The notes: generated from the sequence alone by a model not told the origin. Shown: positions 48,214-58,170, counted from the stretch's first letter. The stretch: 64,000 nt of DNA from Calditrichota bacterium (GCA_008501735.1 QQUF01000028.1:93813-157812), one strand, 5' to 3'. Numbers and translations are program-made.

Positions 48214-50166
48214 TTAAAGTCCATCAATAATTGCAGAAGCGTCATCAACACGAATTTCAGAATCTTGGTTCACATCAGCAACAATTAATTGTGCTCCCGT
48301 CAAAGCCTTGTTTCCGACAATATGTTCCAAAATCATATCTGCATCTGCTTCTGTAACTGCATTGTCTCCATTCACGTCACCTGAAAGTTGAGTCGTTTGT
48401 ACGTAAGTAAAACCACCAGCTTTTCTTGCAAATCTTTCGTTTCCATCAATGTCAACGGCAACAACTTGCCACCAAACGTAACTTGCATTTGTTGTTGCTG
48501 CAAAGTAAGTATCTGTTAATCCTGGATAATCTGTTGAGTTTGTAAAATTAGGATTGTCTGCAATTTTCAAAGTGTAAGTAACTGAAAAACCATCTGAATC
48601 TTCTGTCCAATCCCATTCAAAATTTATGAAAGGGGCATTTACTCCTGCTGAAATCGGTGAAACCAAATCAAAAGGAAGTGGATAAGTCATTGGTGATTCG
48701 CTCATTGCTTCTTCAACATCAATAATTCCCCAACCGTAATCGTTGTCAGGGTTTTGGTTTTGACTTGCAGTGTTCATCAAAGCGTCACGAACTTCCATTG
48801 CTGTCCATTCTGGGTGAGCTTCGATTAGCAAAGCTGCTGCTCCACCAACCAAAGGACAGGAAAGCGAAGTTCCATTTGCAGTCCCAAAGTTGTTGACTCC
48901 AGAAGTACTTGCCCAAACTGTTGCAACTCCTTGAGCACAAACTTCGGGTTTTGTTCTTCCGTCAAAAGTTGGACCTCTTGAGCTAAAACCTGCAATTTGT
49001 CCACTTGAATTTACTGCACCAACTGTTAAAATACTATCTGCGTCAGCTGGATGGTTCAAACTGCTTGCTCCTTGTCCACCACTGTTTCCAGCAGAATTAC
49101 AAACTACAATTCCGATTGAAGCTGCATAATCTGCAGCAATTGTTGTAACTGCAACGTCTCCATTCAAATCTTGTGGAGTGTAAGTGAAACCATTGTCAAA
49201 ATTTTTGTAGCCAAGTGAAGAGCTCACGACATCAACTCCGATACTATCAGCCCATTCGATTGCTGCAGCCCAATTGTCTTCTTCGACAGGAAGTTCAGAA
49301 GCAACGTCTTCCGTTTTTGCCAGAATGAAAGATGAATTGAAGGCAGGTCCGATAAGTTGTCCGTCTTCGTACCCTCCGAGAGTTCCCCAAGTTCCTGTTC
49401 CGTGATTAAATTGAGTTGGTCCGTCTTGGTTTGGGTCATAATTTGTGTTTGAGTCGTTGTTCACAAAATCCCATTCTGCAATTACGTCTGCTTCCGAAAA
49501 AGCTGTGTGCTCGGTCATATAACCTGTGTCAAACATTCCGACCAAAACTCCTGCTCCAGAAAAACCAGCTTCGTGCAAAGCGATTGAGTTAATTTGGTCA
49601 TTTTGTGGAAAAGATTGACCGTAGTTTAAAAAGAACTCATTTGTTGAATTTTGCTCTGTTGGTTTTAAAATCTTTGCACTTTCTACGGTTTCTTTAGTGA
49701 TACTTTTCCCTCGCATTACCAAATCAATTTTGTGAACAAAAGGCAAGTTTTGGATTTCAGAGATTTTTTCGCGTGGAATCCAAGAACTAACTGCATTGAC
49801 CCATTTGCTTTGTTTCTTTACTTTGACTCCTAAATTTTGGAGTTCAGTCAAGTAACTTTTGTTCAAAGGTAAATCTTGAAAATTGAGTCCTTTTTTAAGT
49901 TCTTTTGAGCGTCTTTTAAGTGAACGTTCGGAAACAACTTTTGGGCTTTCTGCAAGAATTCTTGTTAAATCTTCTTTTGTTGTAAAACCTTTGTCAGTAA
50001 AATAAATCCAAACCAAAACATCTTTTTCAGTTCTTTGGCTTAAGTAACTTTCCAATTTGTTTGTAACTGTTTTTTCAAGTTTTGGGCGGTAGATTTGAGC
50101 AGAGTGTAAAACCGTCGTTGCAAGTAAAATTGTGGAAAGTGAAAGTATGAGTTTTGATTTTTGCAT
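48214..50166 (-). CDS. S8 (subtilisin) protease with C-terminal dockerin-like domain
   Basis: 650 aa secreted protease. Signal peptide about 1-23, an inhibitor-like pro-domain (about 24-180), then the catalytic domain with D213 (VGMFDTGYM), H255 (FNHGTGTWG), oxyanion N361 (SAGNSGGQG) and S434 (GTSLSCPLVGG). A fibronectin-like or Ig-like domain follows, and the last 55 residues have two dockerin-type EF-hand repeats (GDVNGDNAVTEADADMILEHI and ADVNQDSEIRVDDASAI). It lacks an FPNPFNP tail, so the dockerin may replace it as anchor or partner domain. No cohesin is in the window. Confidence 0.93.
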   Translation of the reverse strand: MQKSKLILSLSTILLATTVLHSAQIYRPKLEKTVTNKLESYLSQRTEKDVLVWIYFTDKGFTTKEDLTRILAESPKVVSERSLKRRSKELKKGLNFQDLPLNKSYLTELQNLGVKVKKQSKWVNAVSSWIPREKISEIQNLPFVHKIDLVMRGKSITKETVESAKILKPTEQNSTNEFFLNYGQSFPQNDQINSIALHEAGFSGAGVLVGMFDTGYMTEHTAFSEADVIAEWDFVNNDSNTNYDPNQDGPTQFNHGTGTWGTLGGYEDGQLIGPAFNSSFILAKTEDVASELPVEEDNWAAAIEWADSIGVDVVSSSLGYKNFDNGFTYTPQDLNGDVAVTTIAADYAASIGIVVCNSAGNSGGQGASSLNHPADADSILTVGAVNSSGQIAGFSSRGPTFDGRTKPEVCAQGVATVWASTSGVNNFGTANGTSLSCPLVGGAAALLIEAHPEWTAMEVRDALMNTASQNQNPDNDYGWGIIDVEEAMSESPMTYPLPFDLVSPISAGVNAPFINFEWDWTEDSDGFSVTYTLKIADNPNFTNSTDYPGLTDTYFAATTNASYVWWQVVAVDIDGNERFARKAGGFTYVQTTQLSGDVNGDNAVTEADADMILEHIVGNKALTGAQLIVADVNQDSEIRVDDASAIIDGL

Positions 50167-50272
50167 TTGAGAATTCTCCGCAAGAAAATTAAGATTAAGG
50201 TGAATGTAAGAAACTTAAAGTTAGATATTTTATTCAGTTGATAACAAAATTTTTTATTACCCATAGGTTGTA

Positions 50273-50506
50273 TTAAGTTTCAATTTTTGAAAATACAAAC
50301 TTTAAAGCTAAAATAAAAGTAGGAAGTAAGTGCCAAAAGACATCGAAAATATCAAGTGGACTTGTCAAAGTACCTTCAAGAAGCATTCGCCATTTTTCCA
50401 CCAAATGTGGTTCTGGTTGCACAGGCAAAACTGCCATCAGAATCGCAAACAAACCAAGCATTAAGTAACTTAACTTGTCTAATTTATTTTTTAACTCTTT
50501 AAAAAT
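50273..50506 (-). CDS. Small membrane protein, RND-transporter-annotated family
   Basis: The conserved core LMAVLPVQPEPHLVEKWRML...TSPLDIFDVFWHLLPTFILALKF is that of a short two-helix membrane protein in many bacteria, often auto-named 'RND transporter'. The first ATG (50461) would start in the middle of the first membrane helix, whereas relatives have about 12-15 more residues. The upstream frame (KELKNKLDKLSYLML) supplies them, and the only start-like codon is ATT at 50504-50506, inside the last codons of rpoN, giving 77 aa. I use that start; it is uncertain. Function unknown. Confidence 0.55.
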   Translation of the reverse strand: MFKELKNKLDKLSYLMLGLFAILMAVLPVQPEPHLVEKWRMLLEGTLTSPLDIFDVFWHLLPTFILALKFVFSKIET

Positions 50507-51918
50507 TCTTTTCTTAACCTTGCTGCTGGAATGTTTAACTGTTCGCGATATTTATTGACAGTTCTTCGTGCTACGCTGTAACCTTCTGCTTTCAGCATTT
50601 TGGAAATTTTATCATCGCTTAGTGGTTTCATTTTGTTTTCTTTTTCGACAAGTTGACCAATTCTAGACTTTATTTTCCTTGTAGAAATATTTTCGCCATC
50701 GTCAGTTTCCAAACCCTCACCGAAGAAATATTTTAACTCAAAAGTTCCAAAATCTGTTTGCACGTATTTCCCGCTTGTAGAACGACTGATTGTAGAAATA
50801 TCCATTGAAATATCTTCTGCAACATCTTTGAGTCTCATTGGCTGGATTAAGTCCGAGTCGCCTTTCATAAAAAATTCACGCTGACGATTAATTATTGCTG
50901 CCATAACTTTTGTCATTGTTTGCTTTCGTTCCATCAAACAAGCGATGAACCACTTGGCTTTTTCCATTCTTTCTTTAATGTATTCACGAGTTTTACGGTC
51001 AGTATTTTTCTTGTCTTTGTACATTCTTTCATAAACGCCTGCAATCCGCAAAGCAGGAATATTGTAGTCATTAATCGCAATCACAAAGTCTTTTTCTTTT
51101 ACATCGTATTCAACCATAAAATCAGGAACGATGTAGTTGAACTTTGCTTCAAATTCAGCTTCACCTGGTTTTGGATTCAACTTAGCAATTATACCAATTG
51201 CATCAATTATGACTTCCATTGGAGCGTCTAAATCTTTTGCAATTTTGTCGTATCTACGATTAATAAAGTCTTCAAAATAATTTTCTAATATCTCACGAGC
51301 ATTTGGATTAAGTCGAACTTCACTTCTTTTGACTTGGATCAAAAGACACTCTTGAAGGTTCCTTGCAGCAATTCCTTTTGGCTCAAGCTTTTGAACTTTT
51401 TCTAAAGCACCTTCAACAGCTTCAAAACTCACTCCAAGCTCTTCCATCACAACTTCAAACTCAAGTGAAAAATAACCATTATCATCAAGGCTGTTAATGA
51501 TAAATTCGCCGATTTCTAACTGTTCTTGAGTCAATATCAGTAAATAAAATTGCTCTAAAAGATGTTGGGTTAGAGTAACTTTGGCTGCGTCGGGTCGGTC
51601 AATAGATTCAATATTTTTATCTTTGCCAAGTTTTTGCGGAACATAATCATCATCATCATCGCTGTTGCCTAATTTATCCCAATCAATTTCATCGTCGTCG
51701 TCAACTTCTTTTTCATCTTTCTCTTCTTTTTCCTTCAAATCATCGTTTGGAATTTCTTCGTTTTCTGCTTCCTCTTCTTCAAGCAAAGGATTAATCTCAA
51801 GTTCGCGATTGATTCTTTGCTCCAAGTTCATCACTTGCAATTGAAGAATTGTCGAAAGCATTACTTGTTGTGGTGCTAGTGTTTGAGAAAGTGAAAGATT
51901 TTGGTAAAGTCCTAACAT
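50491..51918 (-). CDS. rpoN: RNA polymerase sigma-54 factor
   Basis: 475 aa. Region I is the glutamine-rich N terminus (LSLSQTLAPQQVMLSTILQLQVMNLEQ), an acidic linker follows (about 45-95), the core-binding domain is in the middle, the HTH lies near ISMDISTISRSTSGKYVQ, and the RpoN box is ARRTVNKYRE close to the C terminus. It transcribes from -24/-12 promoters with activator ATPases. The lptB gene lies upstream with a 21-base gap, the usual neighbour of rpoN in many Gram-negative bacteria. Confidence 0.97.
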   Translation of the reverse strand: MLGLYQNLSLSQTLAPQQVMLSTILQLQVMNLEQRINRELEINPLLEEEEAENEEIPNDDLKEKEEKDEKEVDDDDEIDWDKLGNSDDDDDYVPQKLGKDKNIESIDRPDAAKVTLTQHLLEQFYLLILTQEQLEIGEFIINSLDDNGYFSLEFEVVMEELGVSFEAVEGALEKVQKLEPKGIAARNLQECLLIQVKRSEVRLNPNAREILENYFEDFINRRYDKIAKDLDAPMEVIIDAIGIIAKLNPKPGEAEFEAKFNYIVPDFMVEYDVKEKDFVIAINDYNIPALRIAGVYERMYKDKKNTDRKTREYIKERMEKAKWFIACLMERKQTMTKVMAAIINRQREFFMKGDSDLIQPMRLKDVAEDISMDISTISRSTSGKYVQTDFGTFELKYFFGEGLETDDGENISTRKIKSRIGQLVEKENKMKPLSDDKISKMLKAEGYSVARRTVNKYREQLNIPAARLRKEFLKS

Positions 51919-51939
51919 TGATTCATTTAGTCTCCGAAG

Positions 51940-52695
51940 TTAGCGTTCAAGTTTAAAATTAGAGCCAAGATAAAGTTTTTTTGCATTTGGATCATTTGCG
52001 AGTTCGTCAGCAGTTCCACTCATCAGAACTCTTCCTTCAAAAAGCAAGTAAGCTCTGTCAGTAATCGAAAGTGTTTCGTGGACGTTGTGGTCAGTGATTA
52101 AAACTCCGATTCCTTTTTGCTTGAGCTTGTAAACAATTGACTGAATGTCTTCAACTGCAATTGGGTCAACTCCTGCGAAAGGTTCGTCTAAAAGAATGAA
52201 TTTTGGGTTAGTCATCAAAGCTCTTGTAATTTCGGTTCTTCGTCTTTCTCCACCTGAAAGATTGTAACCTAAACTTTTGCGAATGTGAGTAATGTTCAGT
52301 TCTTCAAGCAATGAATCAACCCTTTCTTTTCGTTCCGATTTTGAAATTTTAAGCGTTTCAGCAATCGCCATCAAATTGTCTTCCACTGTCATTTTCCTAA
52401 AAATCGAAGCCTCTTGCGGTAAATAACCAATTCCGAGTCTTGCTCTTTTGTACATCGGAAGACCTGTAATTTCTTTTGCATCTAAGAAAACTTTTCCTTT
52501 TGTAGGTCGAACCAAACCTGTAATCATATAAAAAGTTGTCGTTTTTCCAGCTCCGTTTGGACCAAGAAGTCCAACAATCTCTCCTTGAGAAACATTAATC
52601 GAAACATCGTTTACAACTGTTCTTTTTCCGTATTTTTTAACAAGAGAACTCGAACTAAGAGTGATTTTGTTTTCAATCGTCAAACCGCAACTCAT
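51940..52695 (-). CDS. lptB: LPS export ABC transporter ATP-binding protein
   Basis: ATPase of the LptB2FG complex that drives lipopolysaccharide out of the inner membrane. Walker A is GPNGAGKTT, the signature is [11 protein letters not shown], Walker B is [12 protein letters not shown], and the H-loop is [10 protein letters not shown]. The frame continues to 52740, but the ATG at 52695 ([15 protein letters not shown]) has AGGA 2 bases upstream and gives the normal length of about 250 aa, so I use it. It is adjacent to rpoN. Confidence 0.95.
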   Translation of the reverse strand: MSCGLTIENKITLSSSSLVKKYGKRTVVNDVSINVSQGEIVGLLGPNGAGKTTTFYMITGLVRPTKGKVFLDAKEITGLPMYKRARLGIGYLPQEASIFRKMTVEDNLMAIAETLKISKSERKERVDSLLEELNITHIRKSLGYNLSGGERRRTEITRALMTNPKFILLDEPFAGVDPIAVEDIQSIVYKLKQKGIGVLITDHNVHETLSITDRAYLLFEGRVLMSGTADELANDPNAKKLYLGSNFKLER

Positions 52696-52872
52696 TCCTA
52701 CAAAATTAGAATTTTGATAACATAACAAAAAACATAACAAAAGTTATTCCAATTTTAAAATATTAACAAGCGAGAAACTTATTTTTTTAACAATGAGTAA
52801 CGAATAAAAGGGTTTTAGCATTAACTTTAGTGAATTTTTAAAATTTATTTTTTATTCATAACTCTAAAAAAT

Positions 52873-53817
52873 ATGCAAGTTAGAAACTCAAAACTCAAAT
52901 TTTTAGATTATTTCTTTGTCCTCAGACCAAGCATTTTAGTCCCTGTCTGGGCATTTTTCTTTGCAGGTGTTTTTAAAGCCTCGCAAGTAAAAGATTTATC
53001 TTTGAACCATTTTTCACCTTCACCCAAAATCTTGATTTATTTTTTAGCTTTCACGCTCGTAATGGGAGCCGTTTACATCTTAAATCAAATTTTCGATAGA
53101 GAGACTGACAAACAAAATGACAAACTTTACTTCCTTTCCGAAGGTATAATTTCTGTAAAAAATGCTTCCATCGAAATTTTCATCCTTCTCGGAATTTCAT
53201 TCTTTCTCTCTTCATTTATGAACTTGAACGGAATAATTTTACTCATCTTGCTCACAATTCTCGGAATTTTTTACAGCGTTCCACCAATCAAACTTAAAGC
53301 AAGACCGATTTTTGACTTGTTAGCAAATGCTTTAGCTTATGGAACAATTTCTTTTCTTGCAGGTTGGAATTCTGTGACAGAATTTGCGTTAGAAGATTTA
53401 ATTTTTTCAGTTCCATCATTTTTTTGTGCTGGAGCAGTTTTTCTGAACACAACTTTTCTAGATTACGAAGGTGATAAGAAGACAAACCAAATCACTTCGG
53501 CAGTTTTTTTCGGACAAACTAAGGTATTGCTTTTCGCGTTATTTTTATTAATTTTAGGGATTGTTTCTGCAATTTATTTACAGGAATTTGTTAGCTTAGG
53601 AATGGGGTTAATTAGTTTTTTCTTTTTCTACAAAGCTTTTTCTACCAAAACTCAAGAATGGACTTTAAAATCTGTTCTTTTCGGAACTGAGTCTTACACT
53701 GTAATTTCTGCACTAATTTTCCCTTACTTTTTGTTTTTTTTATTAGTAATTTTCCTACTTACAAAATTTTACTACAAAAGTCGATTTGGGTTGAATTACC
53801 CTAAATTGACAAAATGA
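52873..53817 (+). CDS. UbiA-family prenyltransferase
   Basis: 314 aa integral membrane protein with about eight helices. The two aspartate-rich motifs are NQIFDRETDKQNDK and DYEGDKKTNQIT, for magnesium and isoprenoid diphosphate binding. The family attaches prenyl chains to aromatic rings in quinone, heme or chlorophyll pathways. The aromatic acceptor cannot be predicted and no quinone genes flank it. It is transcribed away from lptB and just upstream of the Omp28-like lipoprotein gene, 38 bases later. Confidence 0.9.
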   Translation: MQVRNSKLKFLDYFFVLRPSILVPVWAFFFAGVFKASQVKDLSLNHFSPSPKILIYFLAFTLVMGAVYILNQIFDRETDKQNDKLYFLSEGIISVKNASIEIFILLGISFFLSSFMNLNGIILLILLTILGIFYSVPPIKLKARPIFDLLANALAYGTISFLAGWNSVTEFALEDLIFSVPSFFCAGAVFLNTTFLDYEGDKKTNQITSAVFFGQTKVLLFALFLLILGIVSAIYLQEFVSLGMGLISFFFFYKAFSTKTQEWTLKSVLFGTESYTVISALIFPYFLFFLLVIFLLTKFYYKSRFGLNYPKLTK

Positions 53818-53855
53818 AACAAGACTCTTAACCTTAGAACCTTAGAGGAAATTTA

Positions 53856-55085
53856 ATGAAATCTTTTTCGAAACTTTTACTCACCACTTTAGCTTTTAGC
53901 TTCGCTGTAAGTTGTACTGTCGAAGAACCTCACACAGGAAGCTACGAAGTAACTTCTGTCAAAAATTTAGACGGCACTCTTTTAGAGGAGGCAATTTTTT
54001 ACCTTGACGGAGACTCACTCGGAACTTTTTCAATCCCTCATTCTATCGAAAATCTTACTATTGGTTCTCACACTTTGAACATTCGTGAAACAGCACTCAA
54101 CACCACTTTGATTAATTCAACTTTTTCTGTTGAACCTGACGTAAAAATTACTAAGGATTTTGTTGTAAAACTCGGAACAATTGCAATTTCTGCTATTAAT
54201 TCAGAGACATCAGAGGAAATAGAAGACGTAAATATTTACATTAACAATGAACTCATAAGTTTGAAACCTCCTACAACTCTTCTTCTTTTAGAAGGGAATT
54301 ATTCTGTCAAACTCCAAAAAGATGAGTTTGTCCATTGGGAAGAAAATTTCACTTTAGCAGCAGATGAGCCAATTAATTACGCTGCAAACTTAATTCCCGG
54401 ATTTCTCACAAACGCTTTAGTTGAGGACTTCTCTAACACAAGTTGTATTCCTTGCGTCGAAGCAAATATTTTCCTTTACGAAATTCTTGATGAAGATGAA
54501 ACCGACAGACTTTACGGAATAAAATACGCTGTAAGTTGGCCCCAAGTTACTGACCCATTTTTTCAAGCAAACACAGGCGACAATGCTTCACGCTACACTT
54601 ACTACCAAGTTCTACAAGCTCCAACAACTTACACGAATGGAAATGTTAGCCCAAATCCTTTAAGTAAATCTGACATTCTAAATTCAATCAATGACAAACA
54701 AAGCAAAGTTAGCCCACTCGGAATAACTGTTACTTCTGCATTAACAGGCTCAGATTTAAAAGTAGATGCTAATTTAAAATTAGTAAAATCAACAACTACT
54801 GACGACTGGCGACTTTTCTTCGTGATGATTGAAACTTATGAAGATTTTGAAGAACCTCCAGGGAGCAACGGCGAAACATTTTTCAGAGATGTAATGCGAG
54901 ATATGCAACCTGACGGAACAGGATTACCAATTACTTTTGAAATTGGTGTTGAGCAAACTCATTCTTACACTTTCGACACTTCTAACTTTGATGTTGACGA
55001 ACTTGAGTGTGTTGTTTTTGTCCAATCACAAAGTACTAAAGAAATTCTGCAAGTTGCATCAACACACAGAGTAAATCATAATTAA
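53856..55085 (+). CDS. Omp28-related lipoprotein with thioredoxin-like CxxC
   Basis: 409 aa. Lipobox AVSC (near residue 20) marks a lipoprotein. PEGA-like beta domains (about 60-180) are followed by an Omp28-type domain: ALVEDFSNTSCIPCVEANIF with a CxxC, and later PPGSNGETFFRDVMRDMQP. The related gene directly downstream shares both segments, so they are paralogues. Omp28 proteins are surface proteins of Bacteroidota; the CxxC could have a redox role. It ends 41 bases before the second gene and shares its direction. Confidence 0.83.
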   Translation: MKSFSKLLLTTLAFSFAVSCTVEEPHTGSYEVTSVKNLDGTLLEEAIFYLDGDSLGTFSIPHSIENLTIGSHTLNIRETALNTTLINSTFSVEPDVKITKDFVVKLGTIAISAINSETSEEIEDVNIYINNELISLKPPTTLLLLEGNYSVKLQKDEFVHWEENFTLAADEPINYAANLIPGFLTNALVEDFSNTSCIPCVEANIFLYEILDEDETDRLYGIKYAVSWPQVTDPFFQANTGDNASRYTYYQVLQAPTTYTNGNVSPNPLSKSDILNSINDKQSKVSPLGITVTSALTGSDLKVDANLKLVKSTTTDDWRLFFVMIETYEDFEEPPGSNGETFFRDVMRDMQPDGTGLPITFEIGVEQTHSYTFDTSNFDVDELECVVFVQSQSTKEILQVASTHRVNHN

Positions 55086-55126
55086 TTTTTTAACTTAACT
55101 TTCAACCTAAGAACAGGAAGAATCAA

Positions 55127-57535
55127 ATGAAAAAAATTCACAAAAACTTGGCTTCAGCAGCTTTCCTTCTCGGAATCGCTACTGTTGCGTTCTCAGCTCC
55201 GAGAACAGTTTTAGTTGAGGAGTCAACAAGTTCAACTTGTCCTCCTTGTGCAGCATTAAATCCAACAATTGAAGAAGCTCTTGAGCAATTGGGTGACAAT
55301 GTTGCTGTTCAAATTTCCTATCACGTTTGGTGGCCAGCAGCAGGCGACCCAATGTATGACTTGAACCAAGCTGAAGTCCAAGACAGAATAGGTTATTACA
55401 GCATTAACGCTGCTCCAGATTTAATCTCTGATGGTGTAAACCAACCTGCTCAACCTTGGAGTAGTGGAGCAAACGGTACTTTAAACACTTATTGGCAAAA
55501 TGCTGCTAATGTTCCAACACCTGTAATTTTTAACAATGTAGACTTTTCCGTTGACCTTTCAACAGGCAATATGACAGTTTCAGGTTCTGTAGAATTAGAA
55601 GCAGGTGCACCACCTGTTCCAACAGATTTAAAATTAAGAATGGCAATTGTCGAAAGGGACATTATTTACGCAACTCCTCCAGGAAGTAATGGTGAAACTC
55701 ACTTCGTAAATGCATTTAGAAAATTTGTTACAGGAAGTGCTGGAAGTACAATTGATTTAAATACAGGAACTTATAACTTCAATGAACTTTTAACTTCAGC
55801 AAGTGTTAATTCTGCTTGGAATATCCCAGAATTAGCTGTTGTTTTCTTTGTTCAAGATGACTCAAATCAAGAAATTTACCAAGCAAAAATTCAAGATATC
55901 TCTGGATTACCTGATTACTCAGTAACTGCTGTTGGTTCTACAAGTGAGTATTTACCTTGGCAACAACTTTATCAAGGATTCTCTTTTGACGTTACAAACA
56001 ATAGTGGTGCAAGTGATACTTACGACATTGATTTTACAAATACTGCCCCTAATGGTTGGACTGTTGAATACGATATTGACGGAACAATTTACACAGGAAC
56101 TTCGCAAGTTACTTTAGCTGACGGTGCAAGTAAAACAGTAACAATGAACCTTACTCCTGACGGAGACGGTGGCAGTGGTGAATTTGAATTTGAAATTTCT
56201 CCTGCATCTTTCCCAGCTTACACAAAACACGTAACTTATAGTGCTCTTTCAGGTGTTGACGTTTTAGTAATTGACGATGATGCTGGTGCTGACTATGAAC
56301 AACTTTACTTAAGTGCAATTAGTCCAACAGTTGCTGCTGGTGTTTGGAGTCGTGGTGCAGCTCCTGTTGACGCAGCTTTTCTTAGCAATTTTACAGCTGT
56401 GATTTGGTTCACTGGTGATGATTTTTCTTCTACTCTTGATGACGGAGACCTTCTAGCAATTCAAGGTTATTTAGACAATGGCGGAAATCTTTTCATCTCA
56501 GGTCAAGACATTGGTTATGACATTGTTGGAGATTCTCCTCTTTCAGGTGGAACAACTTTTATGCAAAACTATCTTGGTGCTAACTATGTAAGTGATGATG
56601 CTAATGTCAACTTTGTTGATGGTGTTGCTGGTGACCCAATTAGTGATGGCTTTATTTCTATGAGTTTGAACGGTGGAAACGGTGCAAGTAACAATGTTTA
56701 TCCTGATGTTATTTCTGCTTTCCCATTATCAACTCCTGTCCAAATATTTAACTACACTGGTGGAGTTGGACTTTCTGCTGTTAGAAGAGATAACGGAACT
56801 TATAAGGTTGTTTATTTTGCATTCCCATTTGAAGCTATTGGTAGCGGAAATGATAGAGCAGCAGTAATGGGTAACATTCTTGGTTGGTTCGGATTACAAC
56901 CAAACTTAACAATTAGCTCAACTGATATTTCTGTTGACGATGTTGAGTTTGTAAACGGACAAGCAAATTATACTTATAATTTGACAATCTCAAATTCTGG
57001 TGGTGGTTCTTTTGATGTTACAAATTGGGCAATTACTGGTGGAAGTGCTAATAACTTCCAAATTAATAACCAAACTGCTCCACTTACTCTAAATGCTGGC
57101 GAAAGTATTGACCTTGAACTTGAGTTCTCTGCAACTTCTCTTGGAAACTACTACGCTAATCTTCAAATTGACAACTCGCTCACTGGTTCAATCTATATTC
57201 CAATTTACTTCAAAGTAATTACTGTTGGAATCGACGATGAAATCAATGTTCCTGTTGAATACTCAGTTTCTCAAAACTATCCAAACCCATTCAACCCAAC
57301 AACAAATATTAACTACACTCTTAAAGAAAATGGAAATGTTAAAATTACTGTTTTCAACTCTTTAGGACAAGAAGTTAAGACTTTAGTCAATGACTTCAAA
57401 AATGTTGGTATTAGACATTCTGCAACTTGGGACGGAACAGATACAAAAGGAAACTTGGTTTCAAGTGGAACTTATTTCTACAAAATTGAATCAGGTTCTT
57501 TTACAGAAACAAGAAAAATGCTTTTAGTTAAATAA
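55127..57535 (+). CDS. Omp28-related secreted protein with T9SS sorting tail
   Basis: 802 aa. Signal peptide (1-23), then the Omp28-like domain with the CxxC motif (RTVLVEESTSSTCPPCAALN), PPGSNGETHFVNAF, an Ig-like domain (about 270-380), a ThuA-like or Rossmann segment VDVLVIDDDAGADY, IWFTGDDFSS, and a final CTD: VSQNYPNPFNPTTNINYTL to VSSGTYFYKI and RKMLLVK. It is the paralogue of the lipoprotein upstream but uses the T9SS-type tail rather than a lipid anchor. The TlpA-like protein follows after a terminator. Confidence 0.87.
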   Translation: MKKIHKNLASAAFLLGIATVAFSAPRTVLVEESTSSTCPPCAALNPTIEEALEQLGDNVAVQISYHVWWPAAGDPMYDLNQAEVQDRIGYYSINAAPDLISDGVNQPAQPWSSGANGTLNTYWQNAANVPTPVIFNNVDFSVDLSTGNMTVSGSVELEAGAPPVPTDLKLRMAIVERDIIYATPPGSNGETHFVNAFRKFVTGSAGSTIDLNTGTYNFNELLTSASVNSAWNIPELAVVFFVQDDSNQEIYQAKIQDISGLPDYSVTAVGSTSEYLPWQQLYQGFSFDVTNNSGASDTYDIDFTNTAPNGWTVEYDIDGTIYTGTSQVTLADGASKTVTMNLTPDGDGGSGEFEFEISPASFPAYTKHVTYSALSGVDVLVIDDDAGADYEQLYLSAISPTVAAGVWSRGAAPVDAAFLSNFTAVIWFTGDDFSSTLDDGDLLAIQGYLDNGGNLFISGQDIGYDIVGDSPLSGGTTFMQNYLGANYVSDDANVNFVDGVAGDPISDGFISMSLNGGNGASNNVYPDVISAFPLSTPVQIFNYTGGVGLSAVRRDNGTYKVVYFAFPFEAIGSGNDRAAVMGNILGWFGLQPNLTISSTDISVDDVEFVNGQANYTYNLTISNSGGGSFDVTNWAITGGSANNFQINNQTAPLTLNAGESIDLELEFSATSLGNYYANLQIDNSLTGSIYIPIYFKVITVGIDDEINVPVEYSVSQNYPNPFNPTTNINYTLKENGNVKITVFNSLGQEVKTLVNDFKNVGIRHSATWDGTDTKGNLVSSGTYFYKIESGSFTETRKMLLVK

Positions 57536-57555
57536 AAATTTTTCTAAACTTTTTT

Positions 57556-57593
57556 AAGGTGGTAAGCTTACTTAAGGTTTACCACCTTTTTTT
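57556..57593 (+). terminator. Intrinsic terminator after the Omp28-type gene
   Basis: Stem AAGGTGGTAA / TTACCACCTT with a 13-base loop, followed by TTTTTATTT. It lies 20 bases after the stop codon and 23 bases before the next start. Confidence 0.85.
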
Positions 57594-57615
57594 ATTTAAA
57601 CTTCAAGGAGATAAA

Positions 57616-58149
57616 ATGCTAAAGAAAAACTTCTTAGCTTTAATTGTATTTTTACTTTTCGGAAATCTAATGCTTGTTCAAGCAGAAGAAGAAAAATCGC
57701 TCAAAGGCAAAACCGCACCTGAAATTTCGCTCAAGAATCTTGAGGGTGAAGAAGTTGCTTTGAAAGATTACTACGGCAAAGGACCAATCCTAATTGCTTT
57801 TTGGGCAACTTGGTGCAAGCCTTGTATTAAAGAAATCAAAAAGTTCAAAGAAATCTTAAAACCTTATAGAGAGATAGAAGAAGGTGATAAAGTTCAAATT
57901 CTTGCGATTTCTGTCGATGACTCAAAAAATATCTCAAAAGTTAAACCTTTTGCGAAACGTAAGAAATTCGATTTCCCAGTTCTTTTAGACGCTGAAAAAG
58001 TAGCTCAAAATGCTTTTCAAGTCTTCCAAGTCCCTTACACTTTCATCTTAGACAAAAACGGTAAAATCGTTTACTCTCACACAGGTTTTAAACCAGGAGA
58101 CGAAAAAGAAGTTGAGAAAATTGTTAAAGAATTAATCGAACAAAATTAG
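57616..58149 (+). CDS. TlpA/ResA-like thiol-disulfide protein
   Basis: 177 aa from the ATG at 57616, which has an AAGGAG site 6 bases upstream; the frame is open upstream but crosses the terminator, so the longer start is unlikely. Signal peptide (1-23, LVQAE). Thioredoxin fold with WATWCKPCIKEI (CxxC active site), VPYTFILDKNGKIVYSHTG with the cis-proline. It probably reduces or forms disulfides in the periplasm and could serve the two CxxC Omp28 proteins upstream, which is inferred from gene order only. Confidence 0.92.
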   Translation: MLKKNFLALIVFLLFGNLMLVQAEEEKSLKGKTAPEISLKNLEGEEVALKDYYGKGPILIAFWATWCKPCIKEIKKFKEILKPYREIEEGDKVQILAISVDDSKNISKVKPFAKRKKFDFPVLLDAEKVAQNAFQVFQVPYTFILDKNGKIVYSHTGFKPGDEKEVEKIVKELIEQN

Positions 58150-58170
58150 ATTTTGATTTTTCAGAATAAA

